A DNA stretch of 64,000 nucleotides from Mytilus galloprovincialis. Its lineage: Eukaryota > Mollusca > Bivalvia > Mytilida > Mytilidae. Position numbers and translations under genes: made by a program. The stretch is taken from positions 91,350,664 to 91,414,663 of the forward strand of contig NC_134844.1 in NCBI RefSeq assembly GCF_965363235.1. The letters are read 5' to 3'. The notes beneath the pieces are model-generated. The model saw nothing but the letters and a program-made list of their open reading frames with translations. It had not been told where the DNA came from and ran no database searches. Shown here piece by piece: positions 35,296 to 47,875 of the stretch (the stretch's first letter is position 1; every line of letters begins with the position of its first letter).

Positions 35296-37870
35296 ACCTT
35301 TCAATACAGAAAACTCTAAGAAATGTTTATACTTTTTTTCGCTTCCCTTCTAAAATAAATTTTTTTCATGATATTAAATAAATCAATTAAAAAAATGGCA
35401 TTATAAAAAAATCATAATTCATATTGAATTTAAAAATAAGTAAGACATTGGATTCTTTGTGGATTGTATTTTCTTGCAGGTGAAAGTCCTGCATCTTCCA
35501 CAGAAACTTTTTGAAATTCAAGCAGAAATTGAACTGATCTAAGTTTGAAGCTCTGAAACTTCAATTTTAATTAATACAGAAAGAAAGAGAAGTTTACATA
35601 TATTATAATCTGATTTTCATTTAATATACAAATGATTCTCAGTTTCTGAATTTATAGAATAAAAAGTTCATGAATAATTCATGATTCACATTATTTGAAA
35701 TAATTATCAGGCCGTTGAAATTGGATTGATGATTTTCCCTATTAACACAAGAAAATTTCAAAGGGTTGAAGGACAGGAAAGAGTCCAAAAGACTTCTTTT
35801 TTTTTAGTTGGAAAAATAGAACAAGACGCATATTGTTAATGTTACTGTTATAGATACGAAATGTTTCAAGTGAAAGACGTGAGATTACATGTAGATTTAC
35901 TGTAGTGCTCCTTTCGTGTGGTAACCTAACGGTGTACAATACTTGGCCCAAGTATCAACAGCAGCATGGAAGCTTTCACTTGGGACAATTATAAGTTTAT
36001 TATACAAAATATAAAAATAATTAGATGTGGCATGATTGATGCTGAGCAAACAATTCATAGATAAAAAAAAAACAAATCAAAGTGATGGAATCACTCATGG
36101 AAAGATTAGAAGAGTAGTTTGAATTATTTCATATTAAGGTATTGTGGGGGAAAATGAACATGTATAAAGCACTATTGCTGAAAATTGCATTTACAGCAGG
36201 TCTTTAGAAGGAAACTTGCATTTCCAGTATGAGGATAAAATGAGCTCAAATTAAATAATATTGGTCTCTTAATTTGCACAATTTTATTTAAACTGCAGTT
36301 TATATCTTATCGAAATTATGTAGCCGGTTCTGAACATGTTTCAAAAACACAAAAAAATGCAAAAATTCTTCTAGTAAATGTTACCAACTATCCTTGTAAG
36401 ACATAAATCTGGACCAACAGCTTAAAACTTTAAAGTGTCAACAAAAAAAATTGAAAAATGTTGTTATGGGGCATTTTGTAAGTTGAAACAGAAGTTATAG
36501 GGCATTGAAGATTAAAAGTTTTAGAGTGCCTTTTGATCAATTTTTAAAGTATTTTTTAACACAGGGCATTGAAAATGTACTTTTTCAACATAAACCAATT
36601 AAAAAACTTATCTTATTAAAATGTGGATTCTTTCTTGATCGCAAAAATATATATTTCTCTTCTAATAAAAATTCAAATGACAAAAATAGACATAATGATT
36701 GATGGGAAATAAACTAATAAACAATGGTTTGTTATAATTAAAAGTTTTAATTTTTTTAAACTGTTTCAAGCCAATTCCTAATAAAACAAAGTGTACTAAT
36801 TTAATTGTTGATTAATTACAGATGATTATTGGAAATTTATCAAGTAAATTATAGGCCTTACTTGTATACCTTTTATTCATTCATATTTACATTCATATTT
36901 CATTTTTTTTAAGATCTTGTTAATCTATTAATCATTTATCTTTCAGATATAATTTACAGAATCACTTTATGTAATGTACATCAAAAGTAATTGGCAATAA
37001 AAAAATCTATCATCCTTGTAAATATCAAACATCTAATATACACATTTGTGTATTCAATTATGAGGTCAAATACTTGTGTATTAAGAATTATACTGAGTGG
37101 TCTGTATAATTATGTAAGACTGAGGTTGATAGGTAATGTGGTCAATTTGATTGGCAGTTTAGGAGGTGGGGCATTGTAATTAAAGGTTCACCTTGTCTCT
37201 GATTGTTTAGTGATAATGACAGTTGTCAATCATACTGGTTGAATCAATACCCAGTTACCTAATCAAAATGTTTTTAAAAGCCTGCACATCAACACACCTT
37301 AATGACATACATTCTTGAATGAACTGCTCCAATAATATACCCAGTTTTTTTCAGTTTATATGTGTATTATGTGCACATACATCAGAACCATAGGGAACTA
37401 TATTTCAGTGTGAATACATTTAGTAACAGTAGCCAACCTGTCCTGTTGTTAGGGAGGCTGGTGCCTAAGTAAAGATTTAGAACAAGTTCTAATCTTTCCA
37501 AAAACCCAGATATAATAAACGGTCATTACTGGTCATGCAGTTAAAGATTAAAATGGGCAAAATCTATACTGTATTATGTATAACCGACTTCAAAATGTGT
37601 CCACCTTCTCATAAATTTCTTATGTCACAATGCTGGGTCATTGATGTCACAACATAACAAACTAATCATCAGTTGTAAAAGGCTTGACTGATCTGATTGC
37701 AACTATATCAGACACAAAATAAAAAGCAATAATAAAAAAGACAAAGACACAACTAATTATTCCACTTCACATATGACACCATTGTATTTCTTAAATAATG
37801 TTTATTTGTTTTGGATAAATAGTGTCTTTCAGACAGAATATTAAAAAGCTCATATTGTCTAAATACAAAA
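35296..37870. other. Unassigned sequence, no gene seen
   Basis: About 2.5 kb of AT-rich sequence within the presumed first intron. Frames of 60-70 codons have no domain-like composition. I found no tandem arrays. Confidence 0.45.
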
Positions 37871-38426
37871 AATGTACCAATGGAAACTTTCCTGAATTAT
37901 AACTGAAAATCATCTGAACCTTTCCTGAAAAATGTAAGCTAAAGCTGAAAATGGTCTGAACCCATCCTGAACAATAGCTGAAGACTGAATATTGGCTGAG
38001 TATAGATTAATTCAAATTTTTACTGAATATTTGCTTAAATATTGTTTTGTTTGTTGATAAAATGAAGATTTTAGAAAGAAATGCTAAAAAGTTTACCTTT
38101 AGAGTCTTAGATGAACTTTAACAGAAAATTTGCTGAAAACCCACTGGAACGGGTTAAATTATAGCTGGTTTTTTTTTTAGAAAATGGTGTTTAAGAGGTT
38201 CTGAATATTTCAGCAAGTTGTTCAGAAAGATTCAGAAGTAATACTAATTATTTCTGAATATTTACTGAAAATGTCTTGTTGAATTGTAACTGAAAGTTTG
38301 CTGAAAACTTGCTGGAATGTGCCAAATTCAGCCATCTTTAAGCAAAAGGTTTTTTATAGGTTCTGAATATTTCAGAAAGGTGTTCAGAAAAGTTCAGAAT
38401 TAATGCTGAATTATTTCTGAATATTG

Positions 38427-39088
38427 AACAGATATATCATGTTAAGGAGGGGTATTTGCGAAAAATACCAGTCGAGAGAATGTTAAATTTCACGAGCCGT
38501 AAGGCGAGGGAAATTCATTCTCAAGACTGGTATTTTTCGCAAATACCCCTCAATAACATGATATATCTGTTTAATTACACCGAATGTTAATGTACTAAAA
38601 CGCATTGATGATCGTGACGTTAGGCAGCAACCATTTGATTTTCTGGGGGGGGCTATGGTTTTTTTTGGAAAAAAAAGTTTGTTTCCAGTTTTTGGAGAAA
38701 AAAATAATTTGTTTTTGATTCTGAGAAAAAAAAATAGTTTGTTTCACCCTCAGCTGCCACTATATGTAATGCTAAAATTGAAAGAAAAAAATTGTTTTCG
38801 ACTTGTCGCGAAAAAAATAGATTGTTTTTCACCGCTGGCGAAAAAAAAAATTTGTCCAGAAAAAAAAACCATAGCCCCCCCCAGAAAATCAAATGGTTGC
38901 TGCCTTACAAGCGTCCAGTCGGATAGAGTATTTTTTGGCAAATACCATGGCAGAGAGGGTAAAAAAGGCATATCCTTTTAGCAAATACCCCGGCGGCGTT
39001 AAAAATGAACGATATTCATTTGATAACAGTAAATTGGTGAAAAATACACTGGCTATTAACCAATCAAAACCCCGGATTCTTACATAAG
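38427..39088 (-). mobile_element. Palindrome-ended element, copy 4 (reversed)
   Basis: Read on the minus strand it begins cttatgtaagaatccggggt, then tttgattggttaatagcc, later acgtcacgatcatcaatgcg, and ends in a palindrome at 38427-38572. The arms (about 62 bp) surround cacgagccgtaaggcgag (38491-38508). A separate inverted-repeat element is inserted at about 38624-38915. It sits in the CTGAA-rich element. Confidence 0.65.
38624..38915. mobile_element. MITE with long GGCAGCAACC inverted ends
   Basis: The left arm ggcagcaaccatttgatttt then ctgggggggg, and its complement at the right end, give inverted ends of about 44 bp. TTA flanks both ends. The interior has loose units of gaaaaaaaNNagtttgtttN. 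It interrupts palindrome-ended copy 4. Frames on both strands are A/T-tract artefacts. Confidence 0.75.
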
Positions 39089-39504
39089 GTGTAATTATGC
39101 TGAATATTTACTGAAAATGACTTGCTGAATTGTTACTGAAAATTTGCTGAAAATGTGCTGGAATGTGCCAAATTCAGACATTTTTAAGCAAAAGGTTTTT
39201 AATAGATTCTGTAAAATTCAGCAAGGTGTTCAGAAAAATTCAGAATTAATGCTGAATTATTTCTGAATATTGCTGAATATTTACTGAAAACGTACTGCTG
39301 AACTGTTACTGAAAATGTGCTGAAAACTTGCTGGAACGTGCCAAATTCAGGCATTTTTAAGAAAAGGATTTACTAAATGTGTTCAGTAAAATTTCAGCAT
39401 CGAGTTCAGAAAAAATTCAGAAAAATATTTTCATGAGGGATGGGAATTGTAATCAGGTACTTAAGGAACAAATATTATTTCTAGTTAATCCTGCATAATG
39501 ACGA

Positions 39505-40724
39505 TTACAGATGCTTGATGAACTTTAATAGAACTAGAATACAGGCGATCCCCCTCTATCTGGTAAATGACATCACAAAGGCACAAAACGAACTTTAATA
39601 GAACTAGAATACAGGCGATCCCCTTTATCTGGTAAATGACATCACAAAGGCCGAAACGTTAATAGAACTAGAATATAGGTGATCCCCTTTAAATATCTGG
39701 TAAATGACATCACAAAAGCACAAAACGAACTTTAATAGAACTAGAAAATAGACGATCTCCTTTAAATATCTGGTAAATGACATCACAAAGGCACAAAACG
39801 AACTTTAATAGAACTAGAATACAGGCGATCCCCTTTAAATATCTGGTAAATGACTTCACAAAGGCACAAAACAAACTTTAATAGAACTAGAATACAGGCG
39901 ATCCCCTTTAAATATCTGGTAAATGACATCACAAAGGCACAAAACGAACTTTAATAGAACAAGAATACAGGCGATCCCCCTCTAATTGGTAAATGACATC
40001 ACAAAGGCACAAAACGAACTTTAATAGAACTAGAATACAGGCGATCCCCTTTATCTGGTAAATGACATCACAAAGGCACAAAACGGACTTTAATAGAACT
40101 AGAATACAGGCGATCCCCTTTATCTGGTAAATGACGTCACAAAGGCACAAAACGAACTTTATTAGAACTAGAATATAGGCGATCCCCTCGATCTGGTAAA
40201 TAACATCACAAAGGCACAAAACGAACTTTAATAGAACTAGAATACAGGCGATCCCCCTCTATCTGGTAAATGACATCACAAAGGCACAAAACGAACTTTA
40301 ATAGAACTAGAATACAGGCGATCCCCTTTATCTGGTAAATGACATCACAAAGGCACAAAACGGACTTTAATAGAACTAGAATACAGGCGATCCCCTTTAT
40401 CTGGTAAATGACGTCACAAAGGCACAAAACGAACTTTAATAGAACTAGAATATAGGCGATCCCCTCTATCTGGTAAATGACATCACAAAGGCACAAAACG
40501 AACTTTAATAGAACTAGAATACAGGAGACCCCCCTCTATCTGGTAAATGACATCACAAAGGCACAAAACGGACTTTAATAGAACTAGAATACAGGCGATC
40601 CCCTTTATCTGGTAAATGACGTCACAAAGGCACAAAACGAACTTTAATAGAACTAGAATACAGGAGATCCCCTTTATCTGGTAAATGACATCACAAAGGC
40701 ACAAAACAAACTTTAATAGAACTA
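39505..40724. repeat. 69-bp minisatellite with 277-bp higher-order period
   Basis: Units of cacaaaacgaactttaatag, aactagaatacaggcgatcc, cctttatctggtaaatgaca, tcacaaagg repeat about 17 times, with lengths of 69-74 bp. Blocks of four units repeat at 277 bp (three near-identical blocks between 39929 and 40704). Some units carry TGACGTCA in place of TGACATCA. Confidence 0.9.
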
Positions 40725-40815
40725 CAGTCCAACCTCGTTGTGTCGAAATCGAAGGGACCGGACCAAAGTATTCGACTCATCTGAGGTTCGACTCATCGAG
40801 GTTGAGTGTGTTGTC
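40725..40815. mobile_element. Possible pogo/Tigger-type terminal fragment
   Basis: cagtccaacctcgttgtgtc, then gaaatcgaagggaccggacc, resembles the inverted ends of Tc1/mariner-Tigger elements in many invertebrates (CAGTCGAACCTCG-like). No opposite end was found, so this is a fragment. Confidence 0.45.
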
Positions 40816-41133
40816 ATAAATTTTGAATGCATGAAATACGGTATGAGATTTTAAACTAGATACAATGAACAGTGTGCCTTTTCCATTCAATCTCCGATTT
40901 TGATCCTTCGTAATAATTAAAAACACAAGTATAGATACAAATCATGCACAAATAAAATCAATAGTCTATACACAAATATTTCAAAGGTCAGTCAAAATGT
41001 TCTTGTCATTTTTTTTTCCAATTGAAATGTTTGATATTCAATAATTCTAAACATATTGTGTAGTCTTTGTCAATGACCAAAATATCTGAAACTGGTGACC
41101 ACTAGTCTTAAAGGTAACCTTTAAAGACAAGAG

Positions 41134-41669
41134 TGCACACACTGAAATGTCTCGCCTTCTTTACTAATCATTGATATTATGTTGATACTCCTAAATATAA
41201 AGCTTTATTACGACTGTCACATAAACTTAACATGAACCATATGCCAGGCAGACATGTACAGCTAACAATGCTTCCATACAACAAATTTGGCTGACATATT
41301 GCTTATAGTTTATAGTTTAACACAAAAACTTAACACTGAGCAATGAACCGTGAAAACCAGGTCAAGGTCAAATAAAACCTGCACGACTGACATATAGATC
41401 ATAAAATATTTCCATACACCAAATATAGTTGTCTTGACCTATGACATATAGTATCAGATAAAAAGACCAAAACTCAAAAACTTAACTTTGACCACTGAAC
41501 CATAAAAATGAGGTCAAGGTCAGATGACATCTGCCCGCTAGACATGTACATCTTACAATCATTCCATACAACAAATATAGTAAACCTATTGCATAAAGTA
41601 TGAGAAAAACAGACCAAAACACAAAAACTCAACTACATGTATAACCACCATGACCACTGAACCATGAAA
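41134..41669 (+). mobile_element. Family B element, copy 3 (5' part)
   Basis: Starts acaagagtgcacacactgaa. It has three units with AGGTCAAGGTCA or close variants and is cut off by the start of copy 4. It lacks the 3' CCG tract and hairpin. Confidence 0.7.
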
Positions 41670-41671
41670 AT

Positions 41672-42920
41672 AACAAGAGTGCACACACTGAAATGTCTCG
41701 CCTTCTTTACTAATCATTGATATTATGTTGATACTCCTAAATATAAAGCTTTATTACGACTGTCACATAAACTTAACCTGAACCATGAAAATGAGGTCAA
41801 GGTCAGTTGAACCATATGCCAGGCAGACATGTACAGCTAACAATGCTTCCATTCAACAAATATAGTTGACCTATTGCTTATAGCATGTATAGTTTATATT
41901 AAGAAAAAAGACCAAAACACAAAAACTTAACACTGAGCATTGAACCGTGAAAACCAGGTCAAGGTCAAATAAAACCTGCACCACTGACATATAGATCATA
42001 AAATATTTCCATACACCAAATATAGTTGACCTATGACATATAGTATTAGATAAAAAGACCAAAACTCAAAAACTTAACTTTGACCACTGAACCATGAAAA
42101 TGAGGTCAAGGTCAGATGACATCTATCCACTAGATATGTACACTTTACAGTCATTCCATACAACAACAATGAACAAAATATATAGTAAACCTATTGCATA
42201 AAGTATGAGAAAAACAGACCAAAACACAAAAACTTAACTATAACCACTGAACCATGAAAATGAGGTTAAGATCAGATGACATCTGCCCGCTAGACATGTA
42301 CACCTTACAATCATTCCATACAACAAATATAGTAAACCTATTGCATTAAGTATGAGAAAAACAGACCAAAACACAAAAACTTAACTATAACCACTGAACC
42401 ATGAAAATGAGGTCAAGGTCAGATGACACCTGCCAGTTGGACATGTACACTTTACAGTCCTTCCATACACCAAATATACTAGACCTATTGCTTATAGTAT
42501 CTGAGATATGGACGACCACCAAAACTTAACCTTGTTCACTTATTCATGAAATGAGGTCGAGGTCAAGTGAAAACTGTCTGCCGGGCATGAGGACCTTGCA
42601 AGGTACGTACATACTACATTGTAAATATAGTTATCCTATTACTTACAGTAAGAGAGAATTTATCATTACAAAAAATCTGAACTTTTTTTTCAAGTAGTCA
42701 CTGAACCATGAAAATGAGGTCAAGGACAATGGACATGTGACTGACGAAAACTTCGTAACATGAGGCATCTATATACAAAATATGAAGCATCCAGGTTTTC
42801 CACCTTCTAAAATATATAGCTTTTAAGAAGTGAGCTAACACCGCCGCCGCCGTAGCTACCACCGTCGCCGCCAGATCACTATCCCTATGTCGAGCTTAAA
42901 TTAACTCTTTCTGCAACAAA
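41672..42920 (+). mobile_element. Family B element, copy 4
   Basis: Starts acaagagtgcacacactgaa and carries seven to eight units of about 120-165 bp. The 3' region has cttttaagaagtgagctaac, ccgccgccgccgtagc and a tatgtcgagctt module, after which the hairpin is disrupted. A partial duplication of its last units (42921-43040 and 44782-44930) surrounds family A copy 4. Confidence 0.7.
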
Positions 42921-43041
42921 AGTGAAATGAGGTCGAGATCAAGTGAAAACTGTCTGCGGGGCATGAGGACCTTGCAAGGTACGCACATACTAAATATAGT
43001 TATCCTATTACTTACAGTAAGAGAGAATTTAACATTACAAA
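42921..43041 (+). repeat. Family B fragment, left flank of family A copy 4
   Basis: A duplicate of the unit at 42546-42670 (atgaggtcgaggtcaagtga, gaccttgcaaggtacg), cut at aacattacaaa where family A begins. It continues at 44782. Confidence 0.75.
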
Positions 43042-44781
43042 CCACATGCTCCGCAGGGCGCAGCTTTATACGACCGCAGAGGTTGAACCCTGTACGGTTG
43101 GGTCAAGTATGGACACAACATTCAAGCTGGATTCAGCTCTAAATTTGGATTGTGATTAAATAGTTGACACAGCATAGGTTTCTGACACAGAATGAATGTG
43201 GTCTAATGAACTTAAAATACTTTTTTTTCCTTTGAGCAATTCACTATGCTGTTGAATATTAATCCTCTCAAAAAAATATTTGAAGAAATTTTCTTTTTAT
43301 TTATGAAATCTGAAATGAGAAAAATTTAACCCCCCCCCCCCAAATTTTTTTTCACATCCCCCTTTCCCTTTTTCCAAAACTGGTCTCAATTCAAATTTCT
43401 AATGGAGTTTGCAACAATAACTACTCATTTAAATACATCATAAAATATTAAAATGTAACAAAAGGTGCTTGTCATGCTTGTTATCACTGAATGGTAAAGA
43501 TTAATTTATCAGTTGGTAGTAAAAGTGAATATACATTGTATATTGTATAAAACAATGATTTAAGTTGATTCAACTACTATTCTGGACAAAGAAAGATAAC
43601 TCCAATCAATTGAAAATTTCTTGCTATTGCACAATATTGTGCAATTAGATATTTATTGCTATTGCGCAATACTGTGCAATTGAAAATATTTGCTATTGCA
43701 CAATACTGTGCAATTGAAGATTTCTTGCTATTGCGCAATACTGTGCAATTGAAAATTTCTTACTATTGCACATGTTGCACAATACTGTGCAATTGAAGAT
43801 TTCTTGCTATTGCTGAATACTGTGCAATTGAAAATTTCTTGCTATTGCACAATACTTAATATAATAATTTTGGATCCTGATTTGAACCAACTTGAAAACT
43901 GCGCCCATAATCAAAAATCTAAGTACATGTTTAGATTCAGCATATCAAAAAAGCTCAAGAATTCAATTTTTGTTAAAATCAAACTTAGTTTAATTTTGGA
44001 CTCTTTGGACTTTAATGTAGACCAATTTGAAAACGGGACTAAAAATTAAGAATCTACATACACAGTAAGATTTGGCATATCAAAGAATCCCAATTATTCA
44101 ATTTTTGATGAAATCAAACAAAGTTTAATTTGGACCCGATTTGGACCAACTTGAAAACTGGGCCAATAATCAAAAATCTAAGTACATTTTTAGATTCAGC
44201 ATATCAAAAAAGCCCAAGGATTCAATTTTTGTCAAAATCAAACTAAGTTTAATTTTGGACCCTTTGGACCTTAATAGTAGACCAATTTGAAAACGGGACC
44301 AAAAATTAAGAATCTACATACACAGTTAGATTCGGCATATCAAAGAACCCCAATTATTCAGTTTTTGATGAAATCAAACTAAGTTCAATTTTGGACCCTT
44401 TGGGGCCCTTATTCCTAAATTAATGGGACCAAAACTCCCAAAATCAATCCCAACCTTCCTTTTGTGGTCATAAACCTTGTGTCAAAATTTCATAGATTTC
44501 TATCTACTTAAACTTAAGTTATTGTGCGAAAACCAAGAAAATGCTTATTTGGGCCCTTTTTGGCCCCTAATTCCTAAAATGTTGGGATCAAAACTCCCAA
44601 AATCAATCCCAACCTTTTGTGGTCATAAACCTAGTGTTAAAATTTCATAGATTTCTATTCACTTTTACTAAAGTTAGAGTGCGAAAACTAAAAGTATTCG
44701 GACGACGACGATGACGCAGACGACGACGCCAATGTGATAGCAATATAAGACGAAAAATTAAAATTTTTGTGGTCGTATAAA
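43042..44781 (+). mobile_element. Family A element, copy 4, with visible empty site
   Basis: Runs from ccacatgctccgcagggcgc to the ...gtggtcgtataaaa end. The flanks aacattacaaa and atctgaacttttttttcaag together match the uninterrupted sequence cattacaaaaaatctgaact at 42664. It holds a run of attgcRcaatactgtgcaat palindromes (43610-43850), 130-bp and 170-bp units, an ACG tract near 44701-44730 and a diverged terminal hairpin. It is non-coding. Confidence 0.8.
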
Positions 44782-44940
44782 AATCTGAACTTTTTTTTCA
44801 AGTGGTAACTGAACCATGAAAATGAGGTCAAGGACAATGGACATGTGACTGACAGAAACTTCGTAACATGAGGCATCTACATGTATATACAAAATATGAA
44901 GCATCCAGGTCTTCCACCTTCTAATATCAGAGGACAACAT
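44782..44940 (+). repeat. Family B fragment, right flank of family A copy 4
   Basis: atctgaacttttttttcaag, then aatgaggtcaaggacaatgg, continues the family B copy that was interrupted at 43041. It stops before the CCG tract. Confidence 0.75.
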
Positions 44941-46427
44941 CACAACAGGGGTCTTCTTGACATTAAAATAACTATAAAAAAGGTAAAAATAAATAAAAAA
45001 ACTGAGTAAAATTTATTTTCTGAGCAAAAAATAGCATTAGCAGTAGTACATGAATTACATGTTTTTCATAAAGCAGAGGTTTCAAACCACCAAAACTTAA
45101 AATATAAAAAAACAATTATTGCTGAGTTTGGCGGTAATATAAGCATTGTCTATATGTTGATAACATTTGGTTGAGGCAAATTTAAGTCAGAGAACAGAAA
45201 CCAATTTTTGGACGAACAGACAGCATGGACAAGGGTGAAATTTAATGGCCCTACACTACAAATGGGCATAAAAAGGAACAGTAAGAACAATAATTATTAA
45301 TAAACTTCAAATGCTTTGACCAAAAACAAACACAAACATTTTAACATACATTTGTCATGTTTGTAGAAAACTAAAGACCTGAGCAGTGATAAATAAGATT
45401 TTGCAGGTCATAATTATAATTTCTAGTGAAGTAAATTTATCATATGGAATATAATCATTCATAGTATTTATCACTCTTATAAATGAAAATAAAACACTTC
45501 AAAGGGTGTCTTTCATCACATACATTTTGAAATAATGTATATCACTGGTACACATGATTTTAAATCGCAGCACAGAGTTTTTTCATTCAATTAGAACGTA
45601 AATCACTTGTGGAAATGATTTAAAATCACTTTTGCAAATGATTTAAAATCACTTGTGCAAATGATTTAAAATCACTTAAGCAAATGATTTAAAATCACTG
45701 CACAGAGTGAATTAAAATTGGTGTTCATTTCTGATACCAGCAGTATTTTCAATTACTTTCTAGATGGTGAAAAACAGATATAAATTTTTTTTAATTCAAA
45801 TTTTAAAAAAATAACTTTAAATTTATCAATCATTTCAAATGTTTGTAAATCGTATAATTAAAGAGGGCTGAAACAAAATGTGTGGATTACAATAATTGAA
45901 TCTTGGTAAAAAAGAGGTTCTTGACTGCTGAATCTTGCTATTTTTTGCTTAAATCTTTCTTCAATGATTATTTTTGCTTTTCTATATATATTTATAATGA
46001 GTGGCTTAAAAATACCATTTAAATGTTCTCTAATGAATTGGTAGCCATGTTTGTTGATGGATCAAAACTTCAGTCACCTAAAAAGGGGGGATGAATCGAG
46101 TGACTTTAATTTACTGTTCCTTCAGATTGATTTCAATAGAACACTGGTTAAGAAGTGATTTCTGATTGGAAACCCCTCCCTTGTTAGACATCCAATATCA
46201 GAATATTAATCTTTTTATTTAATGACCAGGACTAATCATTGATTCAACTCCATTGCAGGTTGTCAAATTTTGCAGATCTAGATCATTTCAATCTTTTTGT
46301 CAGAATATAACTATTTCAACAAATTCAAATTCAGATAACTTTTTTGTTGTAATCTGGTTCAGCAAGGGGTCCTGCTGTCCAGCACAAGATCATTTACGAA
46401 GGAACTCAGATCAAATCTATATTTTTT

Positions 46428-46885
46428 ATGCCCCACTTACGATAGTAGAGGGCATTATGTTTTCTAGTCTGTGCATTAATCCGTCTGTCTGTACCATGAA
46501 TAAATGCATTTTTGTCAGGAACTACTTGACAAGGATTTCAAAATTTGGTGTTAGGATTTATAGAAGTCAGCTACTTGTATACATTGTACCCAGTGATGTG
46601 TTTTCCAAATTCATCATTATGAATTCAGTGAAAGAAGAAGTCATTATCATCACTGTAAAAGTGTTTGGATTTGTTGGTATATATCACCATTATCACTGAC
46701 AAGGTCAATTGGCTATAAATACCTTGTGTGCTATAAATGGTAAGGAACATGTGTACTAAGTTTTAAGTTGATTAGACTTCAGCTTCATCAAAAACTACCT
46801 TGACCAAAAACTTTAACCTGAAGTGGGATGAACGGATGCAAAGACGAATGGAGGAACAGACGGACTGACGGATGGACAGACAGAG
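46428..46885 (+). mobile_element. Pearl-like element with terminal microsatellite
   Basis: Starts tttatgccccacttacgata, then gtagagggcattatgttttc (the inverted end of the element at 31009-31330). It contains tgaccaaaaactttaacctg and finishes with ACGG/ACAG-type units (about 46830-46885). The expected right inverted end is missing. The 148-codon frame across the start is fortuitous. Confidence 0.55.
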
Positions 46886-47624
46886 GTAAAACAGTTTACC
46901 CCCCTCCAAGTTTTTAAAGCAAGATTCAACGCTATAGCTAGGGTTTAGAATAATAAAAATCACTTGTAATCATTGCACAGCATGAGACCTTCATTATGGT
47001 CAAATCCTATGTTTTTGTACTGCTATGCATGCTTTTTCAATTAAAGTTTGACATCACAATGCATTTTTTATAGTTAGGAAAACCCATGCATGAGACCAGT
47101 ATAAATAATAATGAAAATCACTTGTATAAATTATTTCAAATCATTGCATAAAAAAAATATAAATCACTTGTACAAATGATTTTAAATCATTGCACTGAGT
47201 GATTTACATGAATTAATATAAATCACTTGTACAGCTGATTTCAAATCACTGCACAGTGATTTTCAGTAATAGTTATGGTCAGATCATTTATTAACAGTTT
47301 TCTTACTTATGAATTCGTACAATGCATGCTTTTGCTATGGAAATTGTGATGTCAAAATACATTCATTAAAAATAGTAAGAAAACCCATAAGACCAGGATA
47401 AATAATAGTGTTAATCACTTGTACAAATGATTTTAAATCACTGTACAGAGTGATTTCTGTGATGGTACAAATGATCTTGCTGCACAATGATTTTTAATAA
47501 TTTGATATAACATGCATAAATCAGGATGTTAGATCAATTAAAACAAAAATGCAGACTCCCATTGATGTACAAGATCGTCAACAACAAAGAAGTGTACCTC
47601 CTATTAGACCAACTAGAGTATCTA

Positions 47625-47875
47625 GCAGGGGTGGATCTAGCCATTTTAAATTGGGGATCCAACTATGTCCCCATTCAAATGCATTGATTGGCCAAAAAGG
47701 GGGGGTCCCATCCCCAGAGGTTGCCACAGCACAGTCATCAGTGGAGGATCCAGAACTTTCATAAAGAGGGGGGGGGGGGGGCTCCAGTCATGCGTCAGTG
47801 ATCCCCTATATAATCAACCAAATTTTTCCCACAAATCATTTGCAAATCAGGCCCTCCCCTGGATCCACCTATGGT
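47625..47875. mobile_element. CAGGGGTGGATC-type MITE fragments
   Basis: caggggtggatctagccatt, a G-rich block, cattcaaatgcattgattgg and ggtggatccag-like segments resemble the MITE at 54058-54187 and end at ccctggatccacc. Two overlapping partial copies are likely. Confidence 0.5.

Larger units (their letters stand above)
30381..39439. mobile_element. CTGAA-rich element with inverted ends, split by nested insertions
   Basis: Exact 12-bp inverted ends: ccctcatgaaaa (30381-30392) and ttttcatgaggg (39428-39439). An imperfect match of about 45 bp extends inward, and ATG lies outside each end. The element's own sequence is degenerate CTGAA/TTCAG-rich repeats at 30400-31005 and 37880-39430. The middle (31009-37860) is other elements and unassigned sequence. 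It has no coding capacity; the 123-codon frame in the left block is repeat-derived. Confidence 0.5.

Noticed and set aside
39929..40704. Three minus-strand frames with the repeated CLCDVIYQI motif
   Set aside because: They derive from the 69-bp array. Frame breaks recur at the 277-bp period.
46253..46699. 148-codon plus-strand frame
   Set aside because: It crosses from unassigned sequence into a pearl-like element. The composition is not protein-like and no exon borders support it.
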